Shown piece by piece: positions 52,657-62,395 of a DNA stretch of 64,000 bases. Location: contig CBDEAT010000003.1 in the NCBI GenBank assembly GCA_965236175.1, positions 62,001 to 126,000 of the forward strand. The letters are read 5' to 3'. The DNA comes from Fontibacterium universale (GTDB lineage Bacteria > Pseudomonadota > Alphaproteobacteria > Pelagibacterales > Pelagibacteraceae). Below the pieces are notes generated by a model, which saw only the letters and a list, made by a program, of their open reading frames with translations, was not told the origin of the DNA and did not search any database. Every line of letters starts with the position of its first letter. Position 1 is the stretch's first letter. A program made the position numbers and the translations under genes.

Positions 52657-53832
52657 ATGGCAAAAGATTTAGTAGTACCCACACTTGGCGAGTCAGTAAC
52701 AGAAGCCACAGTTTCCAAATGGCTTAAACAGGTTGGTGATCCAGTAAAAGCAGATGAGCCAGTTGTTGAATTAGAAACTGATAAAGTTAGCGTGGCGGTA
52801 CCTTCCCCAGAAGCAGGTGTTTTGTCTGAAATTAAAATTCAAGCAGGAAGCACTGTTAATGTTGGAGCGGTTTTAGGGTCTATAGGAGCTGGAACTGCAA
52901 ACGCACCAAAAAAAGAATCTGTTAAAGCACCAGAACCAGCAAAACCAAAAACAGTAGAAGTTCCTACAAGCAAAAAAGAAATATTATCACCCGCAGTAAA
53001 AAGAATAGTAGAAGAGAAAAGAATTGATATTAGCACAATAAGTGGATCGGGAAGAGATGGAAGAATTTTAAAAGGCGACTTATTAGAATCTATGGGCTTA
53101 CCTTCTGCTCCTTCCACAGCAAGAGCTGCCAAGGGAGATGAAGAACGAGTTAAGATGACTCGACTAAGGTCAACAATCGCCAAAAGATTAAAAGAAGCAC
53201 AAAATAACGCAGCGATGCTTACGACATTCAATGAAATTGATATGTCGAGAATTATTGAAATGAGAGCTGAATATAAAGACGGTTTTCAGAAAAGATACGG
53301 AGTTAAATTAGGATTCATGTCATTTTTTGTAAGATCTTGCGTTGAAGCTTTAAAAGCTTTTCCAGTTATTAATGCTGAAATTCAACAAGATGAAATTGTT
53401 TACAAAAATTATTACAATATAGGCGTTGCTGTCGGAACAGAGAAAGGATTAGTTGTTCCAGTAGTTAGAGACGCGGATGAGCTATCTTTTGCAGACATTG
53501 AAAAACAAATTATTGCTCTAGGCGAAAAAGCAAAAACAGGACAATTGTCTATTGAAGAACTTCAGGGCGGAACTTTTACAATTACGAACGGAGGAATTTA
53601 TGGTTCGATGTTGTCAACACCAATACTAAATCCTCCACAATCAGGAGTATTAGGAATGCATAATATTGTTCAGCGAGCAGTTGTTGTTGAAGGAAAAGTC
53701 GAGGTTAGACCTATTATGTATCTGGCCCTATCTTATGATCACAGAATTATTGATGGAAAAGATGCTGTATCATTCTTAGTTAGAGTTAAAGAATATTTAG
53801 AAGATCCAAGAAGACTTTTTTTAAATTTATAA
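52657..53832 (+). CDS. sucB: dihydrolipoyllysine succinyltransferase SucB (E2)
   Basis: 391 residues. Lipoyl domain with lipoyl Lys in ELETDKVSVAVPSPEAGVL (near residue 43), an Ala/Pro-rich linker (PKKESVKAPEPAKPKTVEVP), a peripheral E1/E3-binding domain (ILSPAVKRIVEEKRIDISTI, GSGRDGRILKGDLL) and the catalytic domain with the His and Asp in SYDHRIIDGKDAVSFL. Transfers succinyl from E1 to CoA. Between sucA and lpd. Confidence 0.96.
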   Translation: MAKDLVVPTLGESVTEATVSKWLKQVGDPVKADEPVVELETDKVSVAVPSPEAGVLSEIKIQAGSTVNVGAVLGSIGAGTANAPKKESVKAPEPAKPKTVEVPTSKKEILSPAVKRIVEEKRIDISTISGSGRDGRILKGDLLESMGLPSAPSTARAAKGDEERVKMTRLRSTIAKRLKEAQNNAAMLTTFNEIDMSRIIEMRAEYKDGFQKRYGVKLGFMSFFVRSCVEALKAFPVINAEIQQDEIVYKNYYNIGVAVGTEKGLVVPVVRDADELSFADIEKQIIALGEKAKTGQLSIEELQGGTFTITNGGIYGSMLSTPILNPPQSGVLGMHNIVQRAVVVEGKVEVRPIMYLALSYDHRIIDGKDAVSFLVRVKEYLEDPRRLFLNL

Positions 53833-53835
53833 TTC

Positions 53836-55233
53836 ATGGAAGAGTTTGATTTTTTAGTTATAGGCGGGGGCCCAGGTGGTTATGTCGGAGCAATTAGAGC
53901 TGCTCAACTAGGATTAAAAGCTGCATGCATAGAATCTAGAGGAACATTAGGCGGTACCTGTCTTAATATTGGATGTATACCTTCCAAAGCTTTATTGCAT
54001 TCATCAGATCTTTATAAAAAAGCAAAAACTGAATTTAAAAATATAGGCATTAATATTAATGAGCCATCATTAGATCTTGCAAAAATGATGAGTCACAAAG
54101 CAAAAGGCGTAGAAGGACTTACTAAAGGAATAGAATTTTTATTTAAGAAAAATAAAGTTACTTACATTAAAGGCTTTGGAGCTTTTAAAGATAAAAATAC
54201 AATTTCAGTTACTGATCAGTCTAATAATCAAAAAGATTATAAATTTAAAAATGCAATTATAGCAACCGGCTCTGTTCCAATTTCTCTTCCAAATATAGAA
54301 ATTGATGAAAAAACAGTAGTATCTTCAACAGGGGCATTAAGTTTAACTTCTGTGCCAAAAAAACTTGTTGTTATTGGAGCTGGTTATATTGGACTGGAAA
54401 TGGGTTCTGTTTGGCTAAGATTAGGATCAGAAGTTCAAGTTATAGAATATTTAGATTACATAACTCCAGGCATGGACAGAGAAGTGTCAGATGCTTTCTT
54501 AAAAATATTACAAAAACAAGGAATGCAATTTAATCTATCAACAAAAGTAGTAGGTGTTAAAAAAAATAAAAATGGAGCGACTGTTACAGTTGAAAAGAAC
54601 GGAACTAAAAGCGATATTGATTGCGATATCGTATTAATGTCGGTTGGAAGAAAGCCTAATACCGCAGGATTAAATCTTGATAAAATTGGAGTAAAGTTAG
54701 ATTCAAAAGGAAGAGTTGAAACAGATCATAAATATAAAACTAATTTAGATAATATTTATGCAATTGGAGATGTAATTGTTGGCCCTATGTTGGCGCATAA
54801 AGCAGAAGAAGAAGGAATTGCTATTGCAGAATTGCTTAGTGGAAAATATGGACATGTAAATTATGATGTTATTCCAGGTGTTGTTTACACTTCCCCAGAA
54901 GTTGCTTCGGTTGGTAAAACAGAAGAACAGTTAAAAGAGCAAAAAATATCTTACAAAGTTGGTAAATTTCCCTTTGCAGCAAATGCTAGAGCAAAAATTA
55001 ATGATGAAGGAGATGGATTTGTTAAAATTTTATCTGATGAAAAAACAGATAGAGTTCTAGGCGTGCACATGATTGGACCAGATGTTGGCAATATGATTGC
55101 AGAAATGGCTTTGGCTATGGAGTTTGGTGCAAGCGCGGAAGATATAGCGAGAACATGTCATGCTCATCCTACTTTAGCTGAGGCTATTAAAGAGGCTGCT
55201 TTAGCAGTAGATAAGAGAGCTATCCACTTTTAA
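53836..55233 (+). CDS. lpdA: dihydrolipoamide dehydrogenase Lpd (E3)
   Basis: 465 residues. FAD fold LVIGGGPGGYVGAIRAAQLG, redox disulfide GGTCLNIGCIPSKALLHSS, NAD fold KKLVVIGAGYIGLEMGSVW, IYAIGDVIVGPMLAHKAEEE, and the C-terminal His-Glu pair in HAHPTLAEAIKEAA. Reoxidises lipoyl groups of SucB and possibly of other complexes. It ends the suc operon and is convergent with the transaldolase, 2 bp apart. Confidence 0.97.
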   Translation: MEEFDFLVIGGGPGGYVGAIRAAQLGLKAACIESRGTLGGTCLNIGCIPSKALLHSSDLYKKAKTEFKNIGININEPSLDLAKMMSHKAKGVEGLTKGIEFLFKKNKVTYIKGFGAFKDKNTISVTDQSNNQKDYKFKNAIIATGSVPISLPNIEIDEKTVVSSTGALSLTSVPKKLVVIGAGYIGLEMGSVWLRLGSEVQVIEYLDYITPGMDREVSDAFLKILQKQGMQFNLSTKVVGVKKNKNGATVTVEKNGTKSDIDCDIVLMSVGRKPNTAGLNLDKIGVKLDSKGRVETDHKYKTNLDNIYAIGDVIVGPMLAHKAEEEGIAIAELLSGKYGHVNYDVIPGVVYTSPEVASVGKTEEQLKEQKISYKVGKFPFAANARAKINDEGDGFVKILSDEKTDRVLGVHMIGPDVGNMIAEMALAMEFGASAEDIARTCHAHPTLAEAIKEAALAVDKRAIHF

Positions 55234-55235
55234 AA

Positions 55236-55889
55236 TTAAATCTTCATTCCTGATTTTTTCCAATCAGCAGTAAAAATATCTACACCTTTGTCCGTAAGAT
55301 GATGTTTGTGAAGTTCTTTAAAAATCTTAACAGGAACTGTAGCAACATCAGATCCGATAGCCGCAACAGCATTAAAATGTTCAACAGATCTAATAGATGC
55401 TGACAAAATTTTTGTTTTTATATTTTTGTAGTTATTAAAAACTTTTTTAATATCCTCTATAAGCTGAACCCCATTTTCTCCAATATCATCTAATCTCCCA
55501 ATGAAAGGGGAGACATAAGTTGCTCCAGCTTTTGCAGCAAGCAAAGCCTGTGATACAGAAAAACATAAAGTAACATTTACTTTAACTTTTTTTTCAGAAA
55601 GAATACTGCATACTTGTAAACCATTCCAAGTTAACGGAACTTTAATTACAATATTTTTTGCTATTTTTCTTAGAACCTCAGCCTCTTTTAACATTGAAGG
55701 AACATCTGGAGACGTTACTTCAGCGCTTACCGGCCCTTTTATTTCACTGCAAATTTCTTTTAATAAAATTTTAAAATCCGTTTTTGCACTTGCAAGCAAT
55801 GAGGGATTTGTTGTGATGCCATCTACTAAATTAGCTTTGTTTAATCCTCTAATTTCTTTAATATCTGATGAGTCTAGAAAAATTTCCAT
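55236..55889 (-). CDS. tal: transaldolase (TalC/FSA type)
   Basis: 217 residues, the short (~220) subfamily of transaldolase/fructose-6-phosphate aldolase. MEIFLDSSDIKEIRGLNKAN, VDGITTNPSLLA, the Schiff-base Lys in KNIVIKVPLTWNGL, VNVTLCFSVSQALLAAKAGA and SPFIGRLDDIGENGVQLIED are all present. It interconverts sedoheptulose-7-phosphate/glyceraldehyde-3-phosphate and erythrose-4-phosphate/fructose-6-phosphate, or cleaves fructose-6-phosphate; the sequence does not decide between them. It is divergent from priA. Confidence 0.9.
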   Translation of the reverse strand: MEIFLDSSDIKEIRGLNKANLVDGITTNPSLLASAKTDFKILLKEICSEIKGPVSAEVTSPDVPSMLKEAEVLRKIAKNIVIKVPLTWNGLQVCSILSEKKVKVNVTLCFSVSQALLAAKAGATYVSPFIGRLDDIGENGVQLIEDIKKVFNNYKNIKTKILSASIRSVEHFNAVAAIGSDVATVPVKIFKELHKHHLTDKGVDIFTADWKKSGMKI

Positions 55890-55943
55890 GGATTTAGATT
55901 ATAAAATTTATAGTAAGAAATAAACAATTAATAAATTTTTTTG

Positions 55944-57914
55944 ATGACTTTAGATGTATTGCTGCCATTAAAATTTGATCATCCTTTTACATATAATGTT
56001 CCAAAAGATATTAGTGTGAAAGTTGGGGATTTCGTTTTAGTTCCCTTTCAAAATAAAGATATTATAGGGGTCGTTTGGGGGAAAAGTGGCACCCTTAAGA
56101 GCTCCATTAAGATTAAAGATATAAAAAAAAAATTTGATTTCGTATCCTTATCTAAAGATACTTTAATTTTTTTAGAGAAATTTTCTCGATATAATTTAGT
56201 TGATTTAGGAATTGCATTAAAATTATTTATTTTTAAAAAAGCCTTTCAAGAAGTATCTAAAAAAAAGAAACAGGAAGAATCATTTCAAGAATATTCATTA
56301 AAAAAAAATATTAATTTTGACGCAAGCCAGAAGAAAGCTATTAAAATTTTAGATGATCAGATATCTTTTGATAAATTTTCAACAGTATTATTGCACGGAA
56401 TTACAGGCTCAGGAAAAACATTAATATATTTTAAAAAAATACAGGATTTTTTAGAAAAAGGTTATCAGGTTTTAGTTTTACTTCCGGAGATTGCATTAAC
56501 AAATCAAATCAAAGAAAGATTCAAAGAGTATTTTGGGAATTACCCCGCATTATGGCACTCTGATATTTCTGAAAAGGATAAAAGATTAATTTGGCATGGA
56601 ATTGCTAGTCATAAAATTAATTTAGTTTTAGGCGCCAGATCATCATTATTCCTTCCTTTTAAAAAATTAGGTTTAATTATTATAGATGAGGAGCATGACC
56701 AATCTTACAAACAAGAAGACCAAGTAATATACAATGCCAGAGACATGGCTGTGTTAATGGCTTCTATTAAAAAAATATCAGTCATTTTAGTTTCGGCAAC
56801 GCCTTCCATTGAAACTTACTACAATACAATAAATAAAAAATTTTCTTATATTAGTTTAGATAAAAGATATGGAGACGCTCAATTACCAGAAGTTAAGTTT
56901 GTAGATCTAAAAAAAAACCCCCCTCTTAAATCTAAATTTATTTCACCCTCTATTATTCCAGAGCTTAAAAATATTTTGGAAAAAGGAAATCAAATCTTAT
57001 TTTTTTTAAATAGAAGAGGATATTCAACATTTGTTATTTGCTCAAAGTGCGGATATCGTTTTAATTGTCCTCATTGCTCGGTTTCATTAATTTATCACAA
57101 GGAAACCAATAAATTAATTTGTCACTACTGCGATCACGAAGCTTCATTGGAAAGAAAATGTAAAGACGGAGATAATTGTAAATTTTCTTTTTATGGTCTG
57201 GGTGTTGAGAAAATATTTGAGGAAGTTAAGGAAATTTTTCCTGATAAAAGAATTGAATTATTTTCAAGTGATTTTATTCACAACGACGATAGTACAAAAA
57301 AGATTTTTGAAAGTATCCATAATGGAAAAATTAATATTATTGTAGGAACTCAGTTAATTTCTAAAGGTTTTCACTTTCCAAAATTAAATTGCATTGTCAT
57401 TGTTAACTCTGATGTGAGTTTTTTAGGAAATGATATTCGTAGCTCAGAAAAAACATATCAATTAATGAATCAGCTTAGTGGTAGAGCAGGTAGAGAAGTT
57501 AAAAATTCCACAGTATATCTTCAAACTTTTGAACCAGAAAACCAAACATTAAAATCAATATGCGATCAGAATATTTTAGCTTTTTATGAAAATGAAATTA
57601 GTTTTAGGGAGAAATCTAATTTGCCCCCGTTTACAAAGCTTATTGCTTTTATCATTTCAGGAAAAAATAGATTTGACGTTGATGAGTGTGCAAGAATTTT
57701 AAAAAATAAAATTCCAAAAATGAAAGATGCTTTACTGCTAGGTCCTGTAAGCGCCTCTATTTCGCTTATAAAGGGAAAATATCGTTCTAGGTTATTATTA
57801 AAATATCCTCAAGAAGCATTTCCACAAAAATTTTTAAAAGATTGGTTAAAAACTATTAAAATTAAAAAAAATATTTCACTAACAGTAGACGTTGATCCAA
57901 TAAACTTTAAATAA
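55944..57914 (+). CDS. priA: primosomal replication protein PriA
   Basis: 656 residues. Restarts stalled replication forks as a 3'-5' DNA helicase. N-terminal DNA-binding MTLDVLLPLKFDHPFTYNVP, Walker A GITGSGKTLIYF (near 152), DEEHD (near 248), SATPSIETYY, then a zinc region of cysteines (CSKCGYRFNCPHCSVSL, CHYCDHEASLERKC), IIVGTQLISKGFHFP and QLSGRAGRE. It is shorter than the ~730-residue enteric protein, missing part of the N-terminal linker. An in-frame TTG at 55941 precedes the chosen ATG. Confidence 0.93.
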   Translation: MTLDVLLPLKFDHPFTYNVPKDISVKVGDFVLVPFQNKDIIGVVWGKSGTLKSSIKIKDIKKKFDFVSLSKDTLIFLEKFSRYNLVDLGIALKLFIFKKAFQEVSKKKKQEESFQEYSLKKNINFDASQKKAIKILDDQISFDKFSTVLLHGITGSGKTLIYFKKIQDFLEKGYQVLVLLPEIALTNQIKERFKEYFGNYPALWHSDISEKDKRLIWHGIASHKINLVLGARSSLFLPFKKLGLIIIDEEHDQSYKQEDQVIYNARDMAVLMASIKKISVILVSATPSIETYYNTINKKFSYISLDKRYGDAQLPEVKFVDLKKNPPLKSKFISPSIIPELKNILEKGNQILFFLNRRGYSTFVICSKCGYRFNCPHCSVSLIYHKETNKLICHYCDHEASLERKCKDGDNCKFSFYGLGVEKIFEEVKEIFPDKRIELFSSDFIHNDDSTKKIFESIHNGKINIIVGTQLISKGFHFPKLNCIVIVNSDVSFLGNDIRSSEKTYQLMNQLSGRAGREVKNSTVYLQTFEPENQTLKSICDQNILAFYENEISFREKSNLPPFTKLIAFIISGKNRFDVDECARILKNKIPKMKDALLLGPVSASISLIKGKYRSRLLLKYPQEAFPQKFLKDWLKTIKIKKNISLTVDVDPINFK

Positions 57915-58005
57915 TTTTAAAAAAGTACAAAATATCACACTTGATTAGTGTAATTTCGCATGTTACGAGACCTTTTTTCTTTTAAAGTTAATAGTAAAAA
58001 AATCT

Positions 58006-58536
58006 ATGAAAACTTTTAGTGAAACTCAAAGATACGCTAAGGCGGTATATAGACTAGCTTATGAAGCTAAAAGTTTAGACGTTCTTGAAAAAGATTTTTT
58101 GAAGCTAAAAGAAATATTAGAACAAAGCTCAGATTTAAAAAAGTTTATTAAAAATCCAACACATAAATATTCAGTTATTAATAATGTTATTGATGCTTTA
58201 GCTAAGCATTTCTCTTTTTCAGATTTATTCTCAAGATTTTTAAAAGTACTAAATAAAAACAGAAGATTTTTCTTTTTAGAGAAAATAGTAAATAATTTTT
58301 TTGATTTATTATTAAACGAAAGAGGAGAAGTTTTAGCAACGCTTAAGTTATCTCATGCAATCTCAGATAGTGAGAAAGCAGATATAGCAAAAAAATTAGA
58401 CGATATTTTGAAGAAGAAAATCAACATTTCTTTTTCGGTAGACCCATCTTTATTAGTTGGTTCAATTCTTCAAATTGGGAGTACAATGATTGATACTTCT
58501 GCTAAAACAAGATTAAATAATTTATTAAATAAATAA
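58006..58536 (+). CDS. atpH: F1 ATP synthase subunit delta AtpH
   Basis: 176 residues. The peripheral-stalk connector between F1 and F0. N-terminal ETQRYAKAVYRLAYEAKSLD, FIKNPTHKYSVINNVIDAL and FLKVLNKNRRFFFLEKIVNN fit the OSCP/delta family, and the C-terminal LLVGSILQIGSTMIDTSAKT and RLNNLL match its usual end. It is the first gene of atpHAGDC. The 91 bp upstream contains ACACTTGATTAGTGT (5 bp stem), a possible control site. Confidence 0.93.
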   Translation: MKTFSETQRYAKAVYRLAYEAKSLDVLEKDFLKLKEILEQSSDLKKFIKNPTHKYSVINNVIDALAKHFSFSDLFSRFLKVLNKNRRFFFLEKIVNNFFDLLLNERGEVLATLKLSHAISDSEKADIAKKLDDILKKKINISFSVDPSLLVGSILQIGSTMIDTSAKTRLNNLLNK

Positions 58537-58538
58537 AA

Positions 58539-60074
58539 ATGAAAATTAATCCTTCCGAAATTACTAATATTTTAAAAGACCAAATTAAAAATTTTGGAAC
58601 TGAAGTTGAAGTTTCAGAAGTTGGTCAAGTTTTGACAGTAGGAGATGGTATAGCCAGAGTTTATGGATTAGATAATGTGCAAGCCGGAGAGATGGTTCAA
58701 TTCTCTGAGGGCACAAAAGGTATGGCTCTAAACCTTGAAACTGAAAATGTTGGAGTGGTTATTTTCGGAGATGACTCAAAAATTAAAGAAGGTGATATAG
58801 TAAAAAGAACAGGATCAATCGTTGACGTTGCGGTTGGAAAATCTTTATTAGGCCGAGTAGTTGATGGACTTGGCAACCCAATAGATGGAAAAGGTCCAAT
58901 TGATAAAAATGCAGAAAGAAAAAGAGTTGAGATTAAAGCGCCAGGTATTATTCCAAGAAAATCAGTGAATGAACCAATGCAAACAGGTTTAAAAGCTATT
59001 GATAGCTTAATTCCTGTTGGTAGAGGACAGAGGGAATTAATTATTGGTGATAGACAAACTGGAAAAACTGCAATTGCTATTGATACAATTATTAATCAAA
59101 AAGAAATTAATAAGTCTAATGATGAAAGCAAAAAACTTTATTGTATTTATGTTGCCATTGGACAAAAAAGATCAAGTGTTGCTCAAATCGTAAAAACATT
59201 AGAAGAAGCTGGAGCAATGGAATATACGATTGTTGTTGCAGCAACAGCATCTGACCCGGCGCCATTACAATTTTTAGCCCCATACACAGGATGTACAATG
59301 GGAGAATATTTTAGAGACAATGGTATGCATGCTCTTATCGTTTATGATGATTTATCTAAACAGGCTGTTGCTTATAGACAGATGTCACTACTTTTACGTA
59401 GACCTCCAGGACGAGAAGCTTTTCCAGGAGATGTATTTTATCTTCACAGTAGATTACTTGAAAGAGCTGCAAAATTAAATGACAAGCATGGCGGCGGATC
59501 TCTTACAGCGCTACCAATTATTGAAACGCAAGCTAGCGACGTTTCTGCTTATATTCCAACAAACGTTATTTCTATTACTGACGGACAAATATTCTTAGAA
59601 ACAGAACTTTTTTATAAAGGAGTTAGACCTGCCGTTAACGTAGGTATTTCAGTTTCTAGGGTTGGATCTGCAGCGCAGATTAAAGCAATGAAACAAGTTT
59701 CTGGTTCAATCAAACTTGAACTAGCCCAGTATCGTGAAATGGCTGCTTTTGCTCAGTTTGGATCTGATTTAGATCTTGCTACTCAAAAATTATTAAATCG
59801 TGGATCAAAATTAACTGAATTATTAAAACAAGATCAGTACTCACCTTTAAAAGTAGAAGAACAAGTAGTATCAATTTTTTCAGGAGTAAGAGGTTTCTTA
59901 GATGATGTTGAGCTTAACCAGATCAAATCCTTTGAAAAGAAACTTTTATCAAAAATAAAATCTGAAGCACCTGATATTTTAAATAATATTAAGTCTTCAG
60001 GAAAAATTGATGAATCTAATGAAGAAAAGTTAAAAACATTTATTACTGACTTTAAGAGAGGTTTCCAAAAATAA
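58539..60074 (+). CDS. atpA: F1 ATP synthase subunit alpha AtpA
   Basis: 511 residues. The non-catalytic nucleotide-binding subunit: INPSEITNILKDQIKNFG, VGDGIARVYGLDNVQAGEMV, Walker A IIGDRQTGKTAIAID (169 on), VAIGQKRSSVAQIVKTLEE, LIVYDDLSKQAVAYRQMSLL, LRRPPGREAFPGDVFYLHSR and GIRPAVN-type VRPAVNVGISVSRVGSAAQI. It starts 2 bp after atpH and shares TAATG with atpG. Confidence 0.97.
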   Translation: MKINPSEITNILKDQIKNFGTEVEVSEVGQVLTVGDGIARVYGLDNVQAGEMVQFSEGTKGMALNLETENVGVVIFGDDSKIKEGDIVKRTGSIVDVAVGKSLLGRVVDGLGNPIDGKGPIDKNAERKRVEIKAPGIIPRKSVNEPMQTGLKAIDSLIPVGRGQRELIIGDRQTGKTAIAIDTIINQKEINKSNDESKKLYCIYVAIGQKRSSVAQIVKTLEEAGAMEYTIVVAATASDPAPLQFLAPYTGCTMGEYFRDNGMHALIVYDDLSKQAVAYRQMSLLLRRPPGREAFPGDVFYLHSRLLERAAKLNDKHGGGSLTALPIIETQASDVSAYIPTNVISITDGQIFLETELFYKGVRPAVNVGISVSRVGSAAQIKAMKQVSGSIKLELAQYREMAAFAQFGSDLDLATQKLLNRGSKLTELLKQDQYSPLKVEEQVVSIFSGVRGFLDDVELNQIKSFEKKLLSKIKSEAPDILNNIKSSGKIDESNEEKLKTFITDFKRGFQK

Positions 60075-60958
60075 TGGCTAGTTTAAAGTTTTTAAGAAAC
60101 AGAATTAGTAGCGTAAAATCTACTCAAAAAATAACGAAGGCTATGAAAATGGTTGCTGCTGCTAAGCTTAGAAAAGCTCAACAGAATGCTGAGAATGCTA
60201 GACCATATTCTGAGAAGTTAAATTCTATAATTTCAAATCTTAAAAATTCAGTAACTGATATCGACTCTGCGCCAAAATTATTAGTTGGAAATCAAAAAAA
60301 CGAAACACATCTTTGTGTAGTTTTAAGTTCTGACAGAGGATTGTGTGGTGGTTTCAATACTAATATTTGCAGAAAAGCAAAAGTATTTTTTGAGAAAATA
60401 TTAAGTGAGAAAAAAAATCTAAAAATTATAGTTGTTGGAAGCAAAGCTAACGATCAGTTAAAGAGAAAGTATAACCAGTACATTATTGATAGAATAAGTT
60501 TAAAAGATGAAAAAGTTGTTTCTTTTGGAAAAGCTCAGGAAATTACTGATAAAATTTTAAATTTATTTACTAGAAATGAATTTGATATTTGTACTTTGTT
60601 TTATAATCAATTTAAGAGTGTTATTTCTCAGATTCCTCAAGCTCAGCAGTTAGTTCCAGTGTCAATTGAACAAAAATCAAATCAGCAATCTTTAGTAAAC
60701 AATAGCGAGTATGAATATGAGCCAGAAGAAAATGATATTTTAGAAAACCTTTTACCAAAAAATATTGCGACGCAGATTTATGCAGCTTTTTTAGAAAATC
60801 AGGCTAGCGAGCAAGGATCAAGAATGACGGCCATGGATAATGCAACTAGAAACGCAGGGGATTTAATTGCAAAACTTACAATTAATTACAACAGAACCAG
60901 ACAAGCGGTAATTACTAAAGAATTAATAGAAATTATCTCTGGAGCTGAATCTTTATAG
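60074..60958 (+). CDS. atpG: F1 ATP synthase subunit gamma AtpG
   Basis: 294 residues. The rotor stalk: N-terminal LRNRISSVKSTQKITKAMKM with VAAAKLRKAQQ, central VVLSSDRGLCGGFNTNI, and C-terminal SRMTAMDNATRNAGDLIAKL and YNRTRQAVITKELIEIISGA. The two long helices form the coiled coil inside the alpha3beta3 ring. Six bases and a GGAGA separate it from atpD. Confidence 0.97.
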   Translation: MASLKFLRNRISSVKSTQKITKAMKMVAAAKLRKAQQNAENARPYSEKLNSIISNLKNSVTDIDSAPKLLVGNQKNETHLCVVLSSDRGLCGGFNTNICRKAKVFFEKILSEKKNLKIIVVGSKANDQLKRKYNQYIIDRISLKDEKVVSFGKAQEITDKILNLFTRNEFDICTLFYNQFKSVISQIPQAQQLVPVSIEQKSNQQSLVNNSEYEYEPEENDILENLLPKNIATQIYAAFLENQASEQGSRMTAMDNATRNAGDLIAKLTINYNRTRQAVITKELIEIISGAESL

Positions 60959-60965
60959 GAGAATT

Positions 60966-62390
60966 ATGGAAAATAAATTTGGAAAAATAGTTCAGGTTAT
61001 TGGTGCGGTCGTTGACGTAAAATTTGATAAGGACCTACCCGAGATTTTAACAGCGCTTGAGTGTGATAATAATGGATTAAGAGTAGTTTTAGAAGTTGCG
61101 CAGCATCTTGGAGAAAATACAGTTAGAACTATCGCGATGGACACAACAGAAGGATTAAAAAGAGGCGATAAAGTAATAAATACTGGAACACCTATTACTG
61201 TTCCCGTTGGCCCAGAAACGTTAGGTAGAATTATTAATGTTATAGGAGAGCCAATCGACCAAAAAGGACCTTTGACAACAAAAGAAAAATGGCCAATTCA
61301 CAGATCAGCACCAGCTTATGTTGAACAATCAACAGAAACAGAAGTTTTGGTTACTGGAATTAAAGTTGTTGATTTGCTTGCACCATATTCTCGAGGTGGA
61401 AAGATCGGATTATTTGGTGGAGCCGGAGTTGGAAAAACAGTTTTAATTATGGAATTAATTAATAACGTTGCAAAAGCACATGGTGGTTATTCAGTGTTTG
61501 CAGGAGTTGGAGAAAGAACAAGAGAAGGAAATGATTTGTACCATGAGATGATAGAGTCGGGCGTTATTAAAACTGATGGCCCAGGATCTAAAGCTGCTTT
61601 AGTTTACGGACAAATGAATGAACCGCCAGGAGCAAGAGCGCGAGTTGCATTATCAGGATTAACACTTGCTGAATATTTTAGAGATAAAGAAGGTCAAGAC
61701 GTTCTTTTCTTCGTTGATAATATATTTAGATTTACGCAAGCTGGATCAGAAGTGTCAGCTCTACTTGGTCGAATTCCTTCAGCGGTTGGATATCAGCCAA
61801 CATTAGCAACGGACATGGGTAACTTACAAGAAAGAATTACAACAACTAGCAAAGGATCTATTACTTCTGTGCAAGCGATTTACGTTCCTGCGGACGATTT
61901 AACAGACCCTGCACCTGCAACTTCTTTTGCTCACTTAGATGCAACAACAGTTTTATCAAGACAGATTGCTGAACTTGGAATTTATCCTGCGGTCGATCCT
62001 TTAGATTCAACATCAAGAATTCTTGATCCAAGAATTGTTGGCGAGGAACATTATAGAGTTGCTAGGGAAGTTCAAAAAATTCTACAAAACTATAAATCTT
62101 TACAAGATATTATAGCAATTTTAGGTATGGATGAATTATCAGAGGAAGATAAATTAGTTGTATCAAGAGCAAGAAAGATACAAAGATTTTTATCACAACC
62201 TTTCTTTGTTGCTGAAGTGTTTACAGGTTCACCAGGAAAATTAGTTGATCTACAATCAACAATTAAAGGCTTCGATGCAATTTGCAAAGGTCAGTACGAT
62301 CATTTGCCAGAATCTGCTTTTTATATGGTTGGAACAATAGAAGAGGCAGTTGCAAAAGCTGAAAAAATGGCAAAAGAAGCTGCAGCTTAA
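60966..62390 (+). CDS. atpD: F1 ATP synthase subunit beta AtpD
   Basis: 474 residues. The catalytic subunit: GKIVQVIGAVVDVKFDKDLP, Walker A LFGGAGVGKTVLIMELINNV (153 on), the catalytic Glu in FAGVGERTREGNDLYHEM, VLFFVDNIFRFTQAGSEVSA, LLGRIPSAVGYQPTLATDMG and VYVPADDLTDPAPATSF-type IYVPADDLTDPAPATSFAHL. ATGs and spacing fit translation after atpG. Confidence 0.97.
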   Translation: MENKFGKIVQVIGAVVDVKFDKDLPEILTALECDNNGLRVVLEVAQHLGENTVRTIAMDTTEGLKRGDKVINTGTPITVPVGPETLGRIINVIGEPIDQKGPLTTKEKWPIHRSAPAYVEQSTETEVLVTGIKVVDLLAPYSRGGKIGLFGGAGVGKTVLIMELINNVAKAHGGYSVFAGVGERTREGNDLYHEMIESGVIKTDGPGSKAALVYGQMNEPPGARARVALSGLTLAEYFRDKEGQDVLFFVDNIFRFTQAGSEVSALLGRIPSAVGYQPTLATDMGNLQERITTTSKGSITSVQAIYVPADDLTDPAPATSFAHLDATTVLSRQIAELGIYPAVDPLDSTSRILDPRIVGEEHYRVAREVQKILQNYKSLQDIIAILGMDELSEEDKLVVSRARKIQRFLSQPFFVAEVFTGSPGKLVDLQSTIKGFDAICKGQYDHLPESAFYMVGTIEEAVAKAEKMAKEAAA

Positions 62391-62395
62391 TTTAA

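Noticed and set aside
52839..53231. 130-codon open frame opposite sucB
   Set aside because: It is the complement of the Ala/Pro-rich linker and E2 core; low-stop complement of a conserved gene with no family of its own.
57931..57970. Promoter of the atp operon (TTGATT at 57941)
   Set aside because: No -10-like box at a sensible distance; only the small ACACT/AGTGT hairpin is clear, so I did not list a promoter.
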